Source: Bugula neritina (taxonomy: Eukaryota; Bryozoa; Gymnolaemata; Cheilostomatida; Bugulidae). From it: a stretch of 64,000 bases of DNA. Below are positions 53,832-64,000 of this stretch, one piece after another. The notes under the pieces are model-generated. The model made no database searches and was not told the origin of the DNA. It saw only the letters and a list, made by a program, of their open reading frames with translations. The position numbers were made by a program, and so were the translations under genes. The stretch covers positions 15,702,722-15,766,721 of the forward strand of contig OZ037766.1 of the NCBI GenBank assembly GCA_964035545.1, given 5' to 3'. Position 1 is the stretch's first letter, and each line of letters begins with the position of its first letter.

Positions 53832-56800
53832 ATGAAGAGACATATGGTTATAGCGCTAGTAGCGCTCAATATACTCTGCATTTTTGCTACACCACTGAAC
53901 AATGTGGCAGTGGAAGAGTCTGATAGTCAGGCAGCTGTAAGTAGAATACATTCAGGAAGTTGAACTTCTTTTCATCTATTGTGATACCAGAATTAATAAA
54001 TTGTTAACTTTGTCAAATAAAAACATTTTATGGTGATACTAAATATGAATATAGTGTTTATAAAGCCCCTGTTACTGTGACAATGAAGCTTGTAAAAGTG
54101 TTAGAAGAATATTTTCGGAACATTGTTGTGTCAATTTTGTAGGCTGTTGTGGCCGAAAACTTAAAAGGAAATCCAGATGAATTATTAAAGAATTACCAGA
54201 GTGGTAAGTAAAATGTTTCTTGTTGAATACTATTATATCCAATTATTCTCATTTTATTTAGCATTGTTTTCTTAATCAGATTGGAGTGAAATTTAAGAGA
54301 GAATGCTGCTATAACTTTGTAAATCCGCTTGTATCATACCAAGCAAAACTTTTACTGAAAACCAGCCATTTTTTCTGTATCTTCACACATTTGAAAATCT
54401 TTTGAGTTCCAATATATAATGAATGCGTAGCATTTAGAACTTGTTAGGGCAGATATTCAACTTATAATAGAGAGTGAGAACTATCTTCAAAATACTGTAA
54501 TCTATGATAGTCTCTTTGAAGACTAGCACACAATTTGGGTAATGATAATAAACCTAAATTTAGCACTGTAAATTACAGTCTGAGCAGCAATGCTGTGTTG
54601 GACAGTAGTATCATTGTTAGTTTACAAACTTGCTGGGAACAGGAATATGTGTTTAGTTTTAGTCAACTACTACTCTGCAATTTTTGGCTATTTGAAATGT
54701 TTTATACAAAGTTCCATTTCAGCTATCAAAAACTTAACCGTTTATATGAATGATCAGTAATAGACTCCGTTATTATCAAGTTGTCTTCACGCCAGAAATT
54801 TCAAGTATTGTCCAATATTTAGCAAAATAACACCATTAACAAGTTTTTCTTTCAAGAAGTGCATTTTTTAGTGCTTTTTAAAAATGGCTTTAATTAATAA
54901 AAAAAGATTGATATTTTAGATGGTTCATTATAGTGTGATATTTGTTTTTGTTGATGTAGCTGATATTTTTGTCAAGTTGGTTGCAAAGAAAGAAGGTAAT
55001 TGAATAGCCCAAAAATATGCAGGATATTTCATTTCAATAACTGACTAAATTATGATAAACATTTTATATCATTTGGAAAGCTGTTTGCTAGCTGTCTATG
55101 CTGTACTGGAATCTAGTACAAATACAACAATTTTTGAACTCAGAAACATCTCAATGAACAAACTTTAGTGAACAAAAATTACCCCCAACAGTGGGCAAGC
55201 CACATCTCGATTGGGCTTATCTGTAAACTGACAGTATTTCTAAGAATTATCATCAGTGCATCAGCTTCTCCAATCTGGCTCTTACATGAGCAGCTAGCGA
55301 GCCTAGTCCATTCTAGATATGGATGCCAGATGTGTGTAAATTTCTGGGCTGCATAGCTGTATGCATTGTCAGCAATTACTACAGCCGTTTAAACTCTATG
55401 CATTTTTGAGCAGCATTTATTAAAATTGAATACAGTAGGCAATTGTGTCTGAAATGGCTGCTAATATTTAACATGTGTATAGCATACATAACTGGCTATT
55501 GTGAAAAGTGATTTCAATTAGCGGATCCTTTAACATTTCCTCTCAGATTTTTAAAGGCTTGCAAGTCTAATGCAACTGATTGATCTTTCAAATAACTCAA
55601 ATCAAATTAAAATTTCACATCAAATTTCCTGTCTACACTTTGACTTTAGTATTAGATTTAAATATGCTTTTCCCATGGTCACATTTATATTAGATTTATT
55701 AAATTTGGTTACCATTATATTAAGTTAAATTGAATCTCATTTATTGATAACATAAAAGTTTTTCTATAAGTTGCATTTCAAAAATTTGTCAAGCATATTT
55801 TTATAAAAGGCATGTGAATGTAATGTATTATATGATAGTGTATTATAATATAAGGTAGTAAGATTTTGTGCAATACAATCTATATGATATGATGATATAA
55901 TTGATATTTTGTAATGCTATACCTTGGCTTTATTTACGCTAATCATATAGTCAGAGGTATTTAATATAGGGATATAATGTGACATAAAATAGAGTTTCAT
56001 TAAGACTTTTTTCTTGATATACTATTAAGTAAGCTATAGGTTTGATTTACATGATAAGAAAATCATATGTATTTGTAGACTCAACAATGGTAAGAGTGTG
56101 TGATGCCAACAGTTGTACTGTCAGCAATGTTGGAGCTGTTAAAGCTATGCCATACGACAGCATTACCAACCTGATGGCTGTAAAAGGAGATCCTATGCTG
56201 ACCAAAGCTCTTACTCCCTCAGTTGACACAGTTCTGGCCTCCGTCAAAGGTCTGAGTGCCCAGCAACAGGTTAGTGATCTTTGGTATTAGTTCTCGGTAC
56301 ATTTCGATGCATTGGGTTTGAGCAATTGTTTTGTTTAGAAATAGATGCCTTTTGTCAGAGTTTATACAGAAATATTCTTTTTGTTTGATTAGAGACTGGA
56401 GAAATTGCAAGCTGAGATGGATGCTCTCAATGCCATGTTTGACAAAGGAGCTGCATCTTCAACTAAAGCAAGTACTCAGTATGCTGCTGTGATGACTAAA
56501 GGAATTGTCTTACCTGCTGCTCCACCCAAGGCCTATGCTGCCGCTCTCCCACCTAGCAAAGGATCAGTTGCTGCAGCAGCTGCTTCCAAAGGATGTAAGT
56601 GTGATTAATTTAAACATGAAAGAAAATGAGGCTGCACTTAGTATGTTAGGATTTCTCATAAAGGCTAGGATTTATACTACATTTCTATTATTTGAAAACA
56701 AACTCTGTAAACTGTTGGGCTAAGCTTCAGGAAAAGTCAACTTCTTGAATAAAATTTACAATTAATACTGAAATATGACTGTTTTAGCCATGCAACTGGA

Positions 56801-59800
56801 AGCCGCCATGTGCCCAATGACTATGTATGAGCTCGGAAAAGCACAGAAACTGAACGCTGAGGTCACCTCTCAACTGCAAACGTGCAACCTAAAGACTGCC
56901 ATGCTGATGAGAGAGAAAGCCGAGTGTGAAGCTGGCAAAGCTGTGAGTAAATCAAAGTATTACTTCACATACTGTAGGAAAATATCAGGCCATGTTAATT
57001 CTCTCAGAGTTATCTACTCTTTACAACCATTTGCTAAGAGTTGTCTTCTCAAAATACTAGTCTAATATAATTTAAAGTTGTTATGCTATAAAAGTTTACA
57101 TTGTAGAGAAGGAGTTGCTTTACCTTACCGTTATAAGTTTTACTCCTGTTGACCTTCAGATCTAATGATGTATGTGTTTACTTGTTAGGCTGCTGAGATG
57201 GGCAAGATGGCTGCTGAACAGCAAGCTGCTATGAATGCTAAAATAGCTGCCGAGCAAAAAGCTAGAGCTGACAGACTAGAGATTTTGTTGGCACAGGCTA
57301 ACCAAGAGAATGCTGCTCTCAGAAACCAGAAGGTGCGTGGAGTGTAGTAGATTATACAGACGATCATAATCTTATAGAGTTTTGTTGACTAAAATTTATT
57401 TGTCAAAGTTACTAGTCACATATTCTACGACTTGAAAATTTATACAAAATAAATATATATTTTTAATTTTGTAGGCTATCCTTGAGGAAACTCTCAGTGT
57501 AACCCAAGATGCTCTCACTATGGAAAGGGAAAAATCTGCAGCTCTTACTGTCGCCCTTGGCCAATGTAATGATGACAAGGCTCAACTCGAAGCTGAGAAG
57601 GCCGTACTTATTTCTGTATGTACCTTTCTGTTTCGATATTTGATAATGAGATGACTATTCACATGTTGCAATATAAGTGTTAGTATAATTGTCTTTGTGA
57701 AGAAATATACATCAACGCAAATGGTGTTGTTTGTTTTAGACCTTGGCTGATACCAGAGAACAGCTAGCAGAAACTCAAAGAGCTTTGGAAAAAGAAAAGA
57801 TCGAACACCAGAAGACACAGAGAGAACTTGAAGCCACGATTGCTGAGCGTGATGCCATTGAAGCTGCCAGGAAACAGCTGGAGGAGGCCAAGCAGCAGCT
57901 GGAAGATGAGCTTGCCGAGACTAAGAGCCAATTGGAAGCCATGACCGTTGAGAGGGACCAAGTGAGTTGCTGCACATTTAATTTTCTAGAATATGTTTAT
58001 TTTGTACAATTTGCATTTATTTTGATTGTGTCAAGTTAGAAGTAACATCTGTAGCCTGCAAGAAGACATATTTATTTGCAGCTCCAAATTGCTCTTGATG
58101 CCACCAATGCTCGTCTGGAACAATGCACAGCTGACAAGATCCAATGTGAAGCTGATTTGAGTAACGAGAAAGCTTTGACCGCCCTCCTCACTGGACAGCT
58201 GGCCGATGCCATGGCACTGCTTGCTGAAGAGAAGAAGGCAAGAGAAGAGCTCACTGCTCTCCTTATGCAAGTCAAGGCTACGGCTGAAGCTGTAAGTTTG
58301 TTGAAATAAAAAATCCGCACTAAAATTGACTCTAATATTCATTACTGCTTCCACTAATTCTACATTTTAAAAATAGATTTATATCATACATTGACATGTA
58401 AGAGGTTTCGACCAAGTAATGCAATTGAATATTTAAACACAAGTTGATTTCATTTCCTCCATTTTTCTTATACACTAAACAGTTTCTTTATCCAATTTAA
58501 TGTATATCATTCTTTAAATATAAAGTATTTTTTCAAAAATTATATTATTACAAAAATTACTTTCAATTAAGTGTAGAAAATTTGGTAATGTTATTGTAGC
58601 TCCAAGAAGAAGTCAGAAAACTGCAACTTGAGAACGCTCTACTCCGAGATCAGCTGATGAAGTTGAAGACTGAGCAAGGTAGTTATTACCAACAATACTA
58701 ATAGAACGCACGTATTTTCATAACATTTGCAAGTCATAACACTGGGTGTCTAACAACATTACACTAGACATCGATCACTTCCTGTTAAATAGTCGGATAA
58801 TTAGTTTATGGCTCATGAGTCCCTTTAAGCTATATTCACCGAGTAGCATCTCAGTGCTCTGTAGTTTTAGGCTGCATAAAACTTTAGTAACCTGATTTTA
58901 GTAAGCCAGATATTGTCTGACAGCAGCATTCTTATTTGAAAATTATTTTTATCTAAATTTAGAAATGGCCCTAGCAATGGCTGCTGGATGCCCAGCAACA
59001 TATGAGAAGTTTGGAGCCAGTTGCTATAAATATGTGAGAGAAAAGACCCAGTGGAAGATGGCCCAGGAACAGTGCATGAAAGATGGCGGTAACTTGGTCG
59101 CTGTTGAAACCGGAATGGAGCAAGCCTTCCTGGTTGACTACCTTAAACGTCATGGTAAGTTAAAAGTATTTCTGGATGGCATACTGAGCTACTATATTAT
59201 TATGGTGATTACCACTTACTTGAAAGCAGGCAGTTTTTCATAGCAGACCAATGCAATACTATTTAGCTTGCGTAACTTGTCAACATAAAACACAACCTTC
59301 TTTTTAGTAGCATCTTACAACAGAAACAAGGCCAAAACTACTATGCAGCTAATAGCTAGCAATTATATAATGTAAATTGAATAGGTAGTATAATATTGAA
59401 ATTAATTTTAGAACAAAATCTTATGTGGTTGTGGTGTGCTAGATTTTGCTGTTGTGTGTTCTTCTGCCTTTATCAACACATTTTGTTAAACTCCCCCACA
59501 GTGATTGTTAGTCTACTGAGTTACCCTAACAAACTCCCTGTTAGTGCTTAGTGCATGCCAAACCTACAATATTTTTTCCTAAGTCTATACAAACACAATT
59601 ATTGGCTGTGTGTATAGGTGTCGCATCAGAAAAATACGTGTTGACCAGTGGTTATAAGAGTTTGCCCGGTGGCTACTGGAAGTGGCTAGGAGGTGCTGAC
59701 CAATATATGGGAGCTAGTGGACCCACTTACTGGTTTAATGAAATGACCAAAAATAAGCCACAATATGACTGTCAGGCTCTTTATGTGTTTGACCCAACTT

Positions 59801-60111
59801 ATTATGCCTCCTGGGTCGGCTACCCCTGTGATAGGCCCGCTGTATCCGTTTGTGAATATCAGGTCGCTGGTTCATTGAGCTCTCCCACCGATGGCGCTTA
59901 CATGACTGAACTTCTTCGAAACGCTCCTAACTACCTTCAACCAACGTCCAGTAAAGGGGTTCTCGCTATAGCCCCATCAAGTAGACCTGTTGGTGCTCCT
60001 TTAACTAAAGGGGTGCCACTTGCTCCAACCCTCAAAGGGTCCACCTTAGTAATGTCTCCCTACGCTAAAGGAATGGTCAACATGGCTCCCTACTTGCTAA
60101 AAGGAGTATAA
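53832..60111 (+). CDS. Secreted coiled-coil protein with C-terminal C-type lectin domain, isoform A
   Basis: Exons: 53832-53936, 54143-54203, 54960-54995, 56079-56269, 56393-56594, 56788-56942, 57189-57332, 57475-57615, 57740-57961, 58082-58291, 58600-58678, 58963-59154, 59618-60111; 743 aa, all phases consistent. Signal peptide MKRHMVIALVALNILCIFAT. Residues about 50-200: Ala-rich with repeated xKG motifs (VKG, TKG, SKG). About 200-515: heptad-rich rod, e.g. QRALEKEKIEHQKTQRELEA, with paired Cys (LEQCTADKIQCEA), so probably a disulphide-linked multimer. About 525-660: C-type lectin domain, CPATYEKFGASCYKY, then WKMAQEQCMKDGGNLVAV; from the last exon YWKWLGGAD, DCQALY and CDRPAVSVCEY. EPN/QPD and WND calcium-sugar motifs are absent (WVG replaces WND), so classic Ca-dependent sugar binding is doubtful. 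An 80-residue Pro/Gly/Lys tail ends LLKGV. Architecture resembles collectin-like stalk lectins with a coiled coil in place of collagen. I recognise no named orthologue. Confidence 0.85.
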
Positions 60112-62503
60112 AACGTGAACTGTTATTAATAGAGCAGTAGCTGACTCTGTCTATAGACTAACATTTTCTTGGCTGTTTTATGACCAATGAGAGAATGATG
60201 TGAACTAATTCAATGTATTATATTGTGTTCTAATGTGTGTTTCTCTTCTATCACTATGATGCTATTCTTACTGGAACCAGCCAGGATTTCATGACTATTG
60301 TTTGAATATTTAAGTTTAACTAATGAAAACCCTTTGCTTTTTCCTTCTTGCTACCCTGCTTTACCCCTTTTAAACCAACTTTCACTGTGCCAATAGTGTG
60401 CTAAACATCTCAACATGTTATAGCAATGGTAGAAAGCAAAGGGTATTCTTTCTTTCTCTCTTTCTATAGTATTAAGTAATGTTGTATCACCAAGAAGTGT
60501 TCAATTTTTCTCTTCAAGTTCATTAATAATAATTGATATGATACTATTTTAAGCAAACACTTATTTTTGTGCTCTCCCCTCCGCAAGAAATTTTATGAGC
60601 AGAGAAAATAGGTCACAAAATAGGGAATTCTGTACACGCATTGAGTAACTGAAGATAAATTTTGTATTGCTTGGTAAAGCCTTTATAGTTGTGAAGGAAA
60701 TGTAATGATTGTGATTCAATTGGTAAAGTTAACTGTTGCATGAACGCCCCCATGAGTTTTCCACACAGGTATTAGTCTTTTCTGTAGACTATTAATAGCA
60801 CTCCCACACTCCCACCCCCCACTTTTACAGACATTGATTCATGCAACAACAAATTAATATCATCAATTTACACGATAATCATCTTTTGTTCAAATTTCCA
60901 TCCTAAAATTTCAGTTTAAGGCACAGCTACTTAAATTAGCCAACATACAACTTTTGATGCTGCAAATGGTGTTGATGACTTGTAAATTTCTTTGAAGGCA
61001 GATTTTTTCGCCTGCTTCACAAATATAAATACAGCAGCTAAAACTGACGTACTTGCAAAGATTAACTTTACCTAGTTTACCTATTCACTGTATAGTACTT
61101 TGGAGTTGAGTGAATAAAACTTTATAGATATTGCATATTCTTGCAAGGCGATGAAGCAGAACAAATCATTAAAATATAAGTAGCTAGTGATAAATATTTG
61201 CATCAGCTGCAAATACAAGATGTTTTAATACTTTGCCACAAAAAATCTATTTTACACAAGGGTGTGACATGTTGGCTTAGCTGTATCCTGGTAATTTATA
61301 CCTACTGAAGTTTTATGCTGCAGCTGAAAATTATGCAGTTCAATAAATAATTTAAATTAATATATTTGTATAATTGAATCGATAGAAAATTAGTTTCAGA
61401 ATTTTGAATACATTTGCACAAATTATTAACTTTTTAAGTCCCTGAGTAGAAAGAATCACACCCTCATAGTGTTATACTGTTTAGTAAAACAGTATGTGCA
61501 GTTGATAATATGTGTAAAATTTAAATGTCTCCCAATACTGTGTGCTTCAGGACTTATACAAAATATAAAGTATTAATTTCGGTTTTCAAATGTAAAACAT
61601 TATATTTTTTATTAATATAAAAAACAACATTTAAACAATGGTTTGTCAGAAGTGTTTTGCTTGAAAAACTTTCAGTTTTATTTATTCACTATGATACTAT
61701 TTCTCACTTATCATATCTTTTGTATGTTTGTATAATAACTTAAAAGTCAAGTCAGTGGGTGATGATATATGAGTAAGACGTGGTAATTTAGATATTGACA
61801 TGCTATACATGTAGGTGTACTGTTTTTCTGGTTGACTATTAATCATTGCCTTCGTTGTTGTTTTTTGCAAGTAAAAAAACTGTTTAGAACTAATGGAACA
61901 AAATTGAACTGAAATAGGAAGTGTCAGGCTTTCACGAGGCTTCCTTTGAACACTCTACATCAGTGTAAAAAATATCTTCTAATTGCTAACAATAATGAGA
62001 GCCTACACAACTGTTAAACTGTCTATATGAAAACTGGTGTTCCAGATACCAAGCAGATACAGGGCTGAAGAATTGGCAATGATCATGAAATTTTATTAAT
62101 CCTGAGCTTATGTCTAGAAGTAGAAGTTGCATCATATGGGTGTATTTTATATTTTATTGTCATTTGAGCATATATATCATTAGGTAGAACTTATTAAGTC
62201 TGAAAAGTTGTACAAGTCAGCTAGTAGTACCAACAAATTTTATTGCCTTTTGTAGAAGCTCGATTTGATGACAAATACTTGCATTTGGGAGGATTTGACT
62301 ACCATGCCAATGGAGTGTTCAAATGGATAAGTAACCAAAGCCCTGTAGACTTGGGGAAAACCTTTTGGCTGTTGAACAACCCAAGAGGCATGGGGAGACG
62401 ATGCCTTGCTTTCCAAACCTGGGATATGGATTACTTTGGCCAATGGGCTGATGAATACTGTTGGGTGTCATTACCATTTGTATGTGAAATGTCCGTAATC
62501 TAA
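58963..62503 (+). CDS. Alternative C-terminus (isoform B) of the coiled-coil C-type lectin
   Basis: The exon 62256-62503 begins after TTGCCTTTTGTAG with two bases, the same phase as exon A, so it can join the donor after 59154. It encodes another second half of a C-type lectin domain: KYLHLGGFDYHANGVFKWIS, TFWLLNNPRGMGRRCLAF, FGQWADEYCWVSLPFVCEM, stop at 62501-62503. It gives a 661-aa protein with no tail after the domain. The canonical Cys positions are kept. WAD stands where WND is usual, and NNP where EPN is usual. No independent first half of the fold exists between 60112 and 62255, so the exon makes sense only as an alternative to 59618-60111. Its own AATAAA is at 63154-63159. Confidence 0.75.
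60112..62255. other. 3' UTR of isoform A and intron before exon B
   Basis: AT-rich with no further coding-like exon. In particular there is no second copy of the first half of the lectin domain. Confidence 0.6.
61113..61118 (+). promoter_or_regulatory. Poly(A) signal, lectin isoform A
   Basis: AATAAA about 1 kb after the stop of exon A and about 1.1 kb before exon B. Its use would end transcripts before exon B, making 3'-end choice and splice choice the same decision. Confidence 0.45.
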
Positions 62504-63724
62504 TAACCTACTCATGTATATTTTATTCTTGTATAACAGTTTGAAATAATGTATTTACTCCTGTACAACTCGTTTGGGCAGGCCACTGCTCTCCCTTTAA
62601 CCTGTCAGCTACATTTTACTGTCTTTTTATATTTCACTGCACTAAAAGTATTCTCATCCTATTAGCTATCACCACCACCCAATGGTTGTATAAAATTATT
62701 ATAAACAGTACAGTTTTGTCTCTGCTTTATGATTAGAGTAGTTTAAATTGGTCAAGATTGAAACTTTGAAACAATAATCCTGTACAATTATTTCTGATAA
62801 ATTAGCAAATCAATGGTGATCTCTCATCTAGAAATTATTAAGCAAATTAGTTATTGCCTTGCCTGTACTGGTATATTTTTTAAAACTAGTTAGTTTATGA
62901 GTAGACATCATTTAACAAAGTTTCAACTCCCCCAATTTTTCTTGTATCATTGATAATCTGTGTAAAAGTAGACTGTAGTGAATAGATTTTGGTTATCACA
63001 CAACAAATTACTAACATGTTTTATTTCCTTTATAGTTTTATAGGATTTTTCTTTCACATATTTTATGGAACTTGATTTTGTTGACTTGTCATCTTATAAC
63101 ATAGAATGTTTTAAACGCTTCCACTTATGTAAGTAACTGCTCAACAGAGCGTAAATAAATTATTTACTTTAAAATAACCAACACCTGCAATGTGTCATTG
63201 ATTTTTCCTACATCTGCTTTTTTAATCAACACAAATCTAATAAGGATACCAAGAAAATGCCACAGTTATATTAAGAAATCTTCAACTATAATTCATCAAA
63301 CATTTGAACTTTAATTGTAAATCTGCCCATTTATTTTGAAAGTAATAAATAAAATTAATAAATAAATTAACTATTGTCAAGGTTATATGTGGCAAACATC
63401 TATGAGCAAATACAATTACTATCCTTATGAAGCTAATGATTGTACATCAAGACCATAATTTACCTCTAACTTTTTTTAAAGTTACACAATTGAGTATTTG
63501 CACAATACACATACAGATAGGAGGTTTTAAAGCTGACATTAAGTTTCCACCATCATGAATACCTATAAATATATACAATATGTGTATAAACATGATGCAT
63601 CATGCTTCAAGGCATCAAGTTCATGGTTCTGGTTAGTTGAGCATTGCAACTCATTGATGCAAATCTTTTGCTATCGGGTAACTGTGAACTACCATTGGTT
63701 AATTGAGATGGAGACTAGAGAGCG
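62504..63724. other. Convergent 3' region of the lectin gene and the minus-strand gene
   Basis: AT-rich untranslated sequence. TTTATT at 63330-63335 is a possible minus-strand AATAAA for the gene ending at 63725. Nothing else is recognised. Confidence 0.5.
63154..63159 (+). promoter_or_regulatory. Poly(A) signal, lectin isoform B
   Basis: AATAAA about 650 bases after the stop of exon B. Further AATAAA copies lie at about 63345-63366. Confidence 0.45.
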
Positions 63725-63982
63725 TTAGCTGCGATTAGTCATGCCCTCATTATGAACAGGTAGTATGTCTTTAATACTGCTGGCATGGCACACATTGCCT
63801 TTATCTAGATTAAAATATATTTTCTCCTCATCTGATGCCTCCTCACCCGAATGCTCGCAACTAGATGGCGATTGTAGCGATTCCTTACTAGTATAATGTT
63901 TAATAAACTCCTGCAGCACGCCATCTTTCCCTAATGTTAAGCTGTTTGATGTGCATTGAAACTCGAATGTGGTTTCTGTTTT
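63725..63982 (-). CDS. Probable last exon of an unidentified minus-strand gene (partial)
   Basis: On the minus strand an acceptor (TTTTATCACAG) is followed by an 86-codon open frame, beginning KTETTFEFQCTSNSLTLGKD, then GVLQEFIKHYTSKES, an acidic stretch SGEEASDEEK and KGNVCHASSIKDILPVHNEG, ending in a TAA at 63725-63727. It is markedly richer in GC than the flanks and uses mixed codons, unlike the AT-rich chance frames elsewhere. The length is an exact multiple of three from the acceptor to the stop. The rest of the gene lies beyond the window. No domain is recognised; a transposon-derived protein is possible. Confidence 0.4.
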   Translation of the reverse strand, partial: KTETTFEFQCTSNSLTLGKDGVLQEFIKHYTSKESLQSPSSCEHSGEEASDEEKIYFNLDKGNVCHASSIKDILPVHNEGMTNRS

Positions 63983-64000
63983 CTGTGATAAAACAGTATG

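Noticed and set aside
56219-58354. Several minus-strand open frames opposite the coiled-coil exons
   Set aside because: Antisense shadows of Ala/Glu/Leu-rich coding sequence.

Overview
The window is a stretch of AT-rich animal nuclear DNA. It has multi-exon genes with GT-AG introns of roughly 0.1-3 kb, AATAAA poly(A) signals, microsatellites, a tRNA-derived SINE family and several cut-and-paste transposon copies. The gene content (a capicua orthologue with long-isoform domains, an SLC45-type transporter, a motile-cilium protein, a class C GPCR-type ligand-binding ectodomain, a secreted C-type lectin) indicates an invertebrate. A lophotrochozoan is my guess, but the sequence alone does not fix the phylum. 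I rebuilt gene models by hand from reading frame, splice phase and family similarity. In every complete model the exon lengths sum to a multiple of three and all junction phases agree.

Layout. (1) <2-2408 (+): 3' part of a single-pass receptor with a metabotropic-glutamate-receptor-like Venus-flytrap ectodomain, one membrane segment and a tail of about 190 residues, with no 7TM region. (2) 2.7-8.1 kb: intergenic, with a SINE, a probable solo LTR, an orphan coding-like exon, a 10-bp minisatellite and a hAT MITE. (3) 8146-15312 (+): nine-exon SLC45-family sugar/H+ transporter, 628 aa. (4) 17455-20243 (-): four-exon CFAP68 (C11orf1) homologue, 207 aa. (5) 20.9-23.6 kb: a strange simple-sequence block containing a perfect 183-bp-arm inverted repeat and a 381-bp tandem duplication. 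(6) 25944-49515 (+): capicua, about 20 coding exons, about 1451 aa, with two transposon insertions in its introns. (7) 49.5-53.7 kb: intergenic. (8) 53832-62503 (+): a secreted protein with an Ala/Lys-rich N-terminal part, a coiled-coil rod and a C-terminal C-type lectin domain. (9) 63725-63982 (-): probable last exon of a gene running in from the right.

The most interesting item is the lectin gene. The first half of its C-type lectin fold is encoded once (58963-59154). Two competing last exons (59618-60111 and 62256-62503), both in the correct phase and both carrying a stop codon, each encode a different second half of the fold. One gene could therefore make two lectins with different ligand-binding faces and different C-termini on the same coiled-coil stalk.

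The genes do not form a pathway: they are neighbours on a chromosome, not an operon. Capicua is a nuclear repressor, SLC45 a membrane transporter, CFAP68 an axonemal protein, and the first and last full genes encode a cell-surface and a secreted protein.
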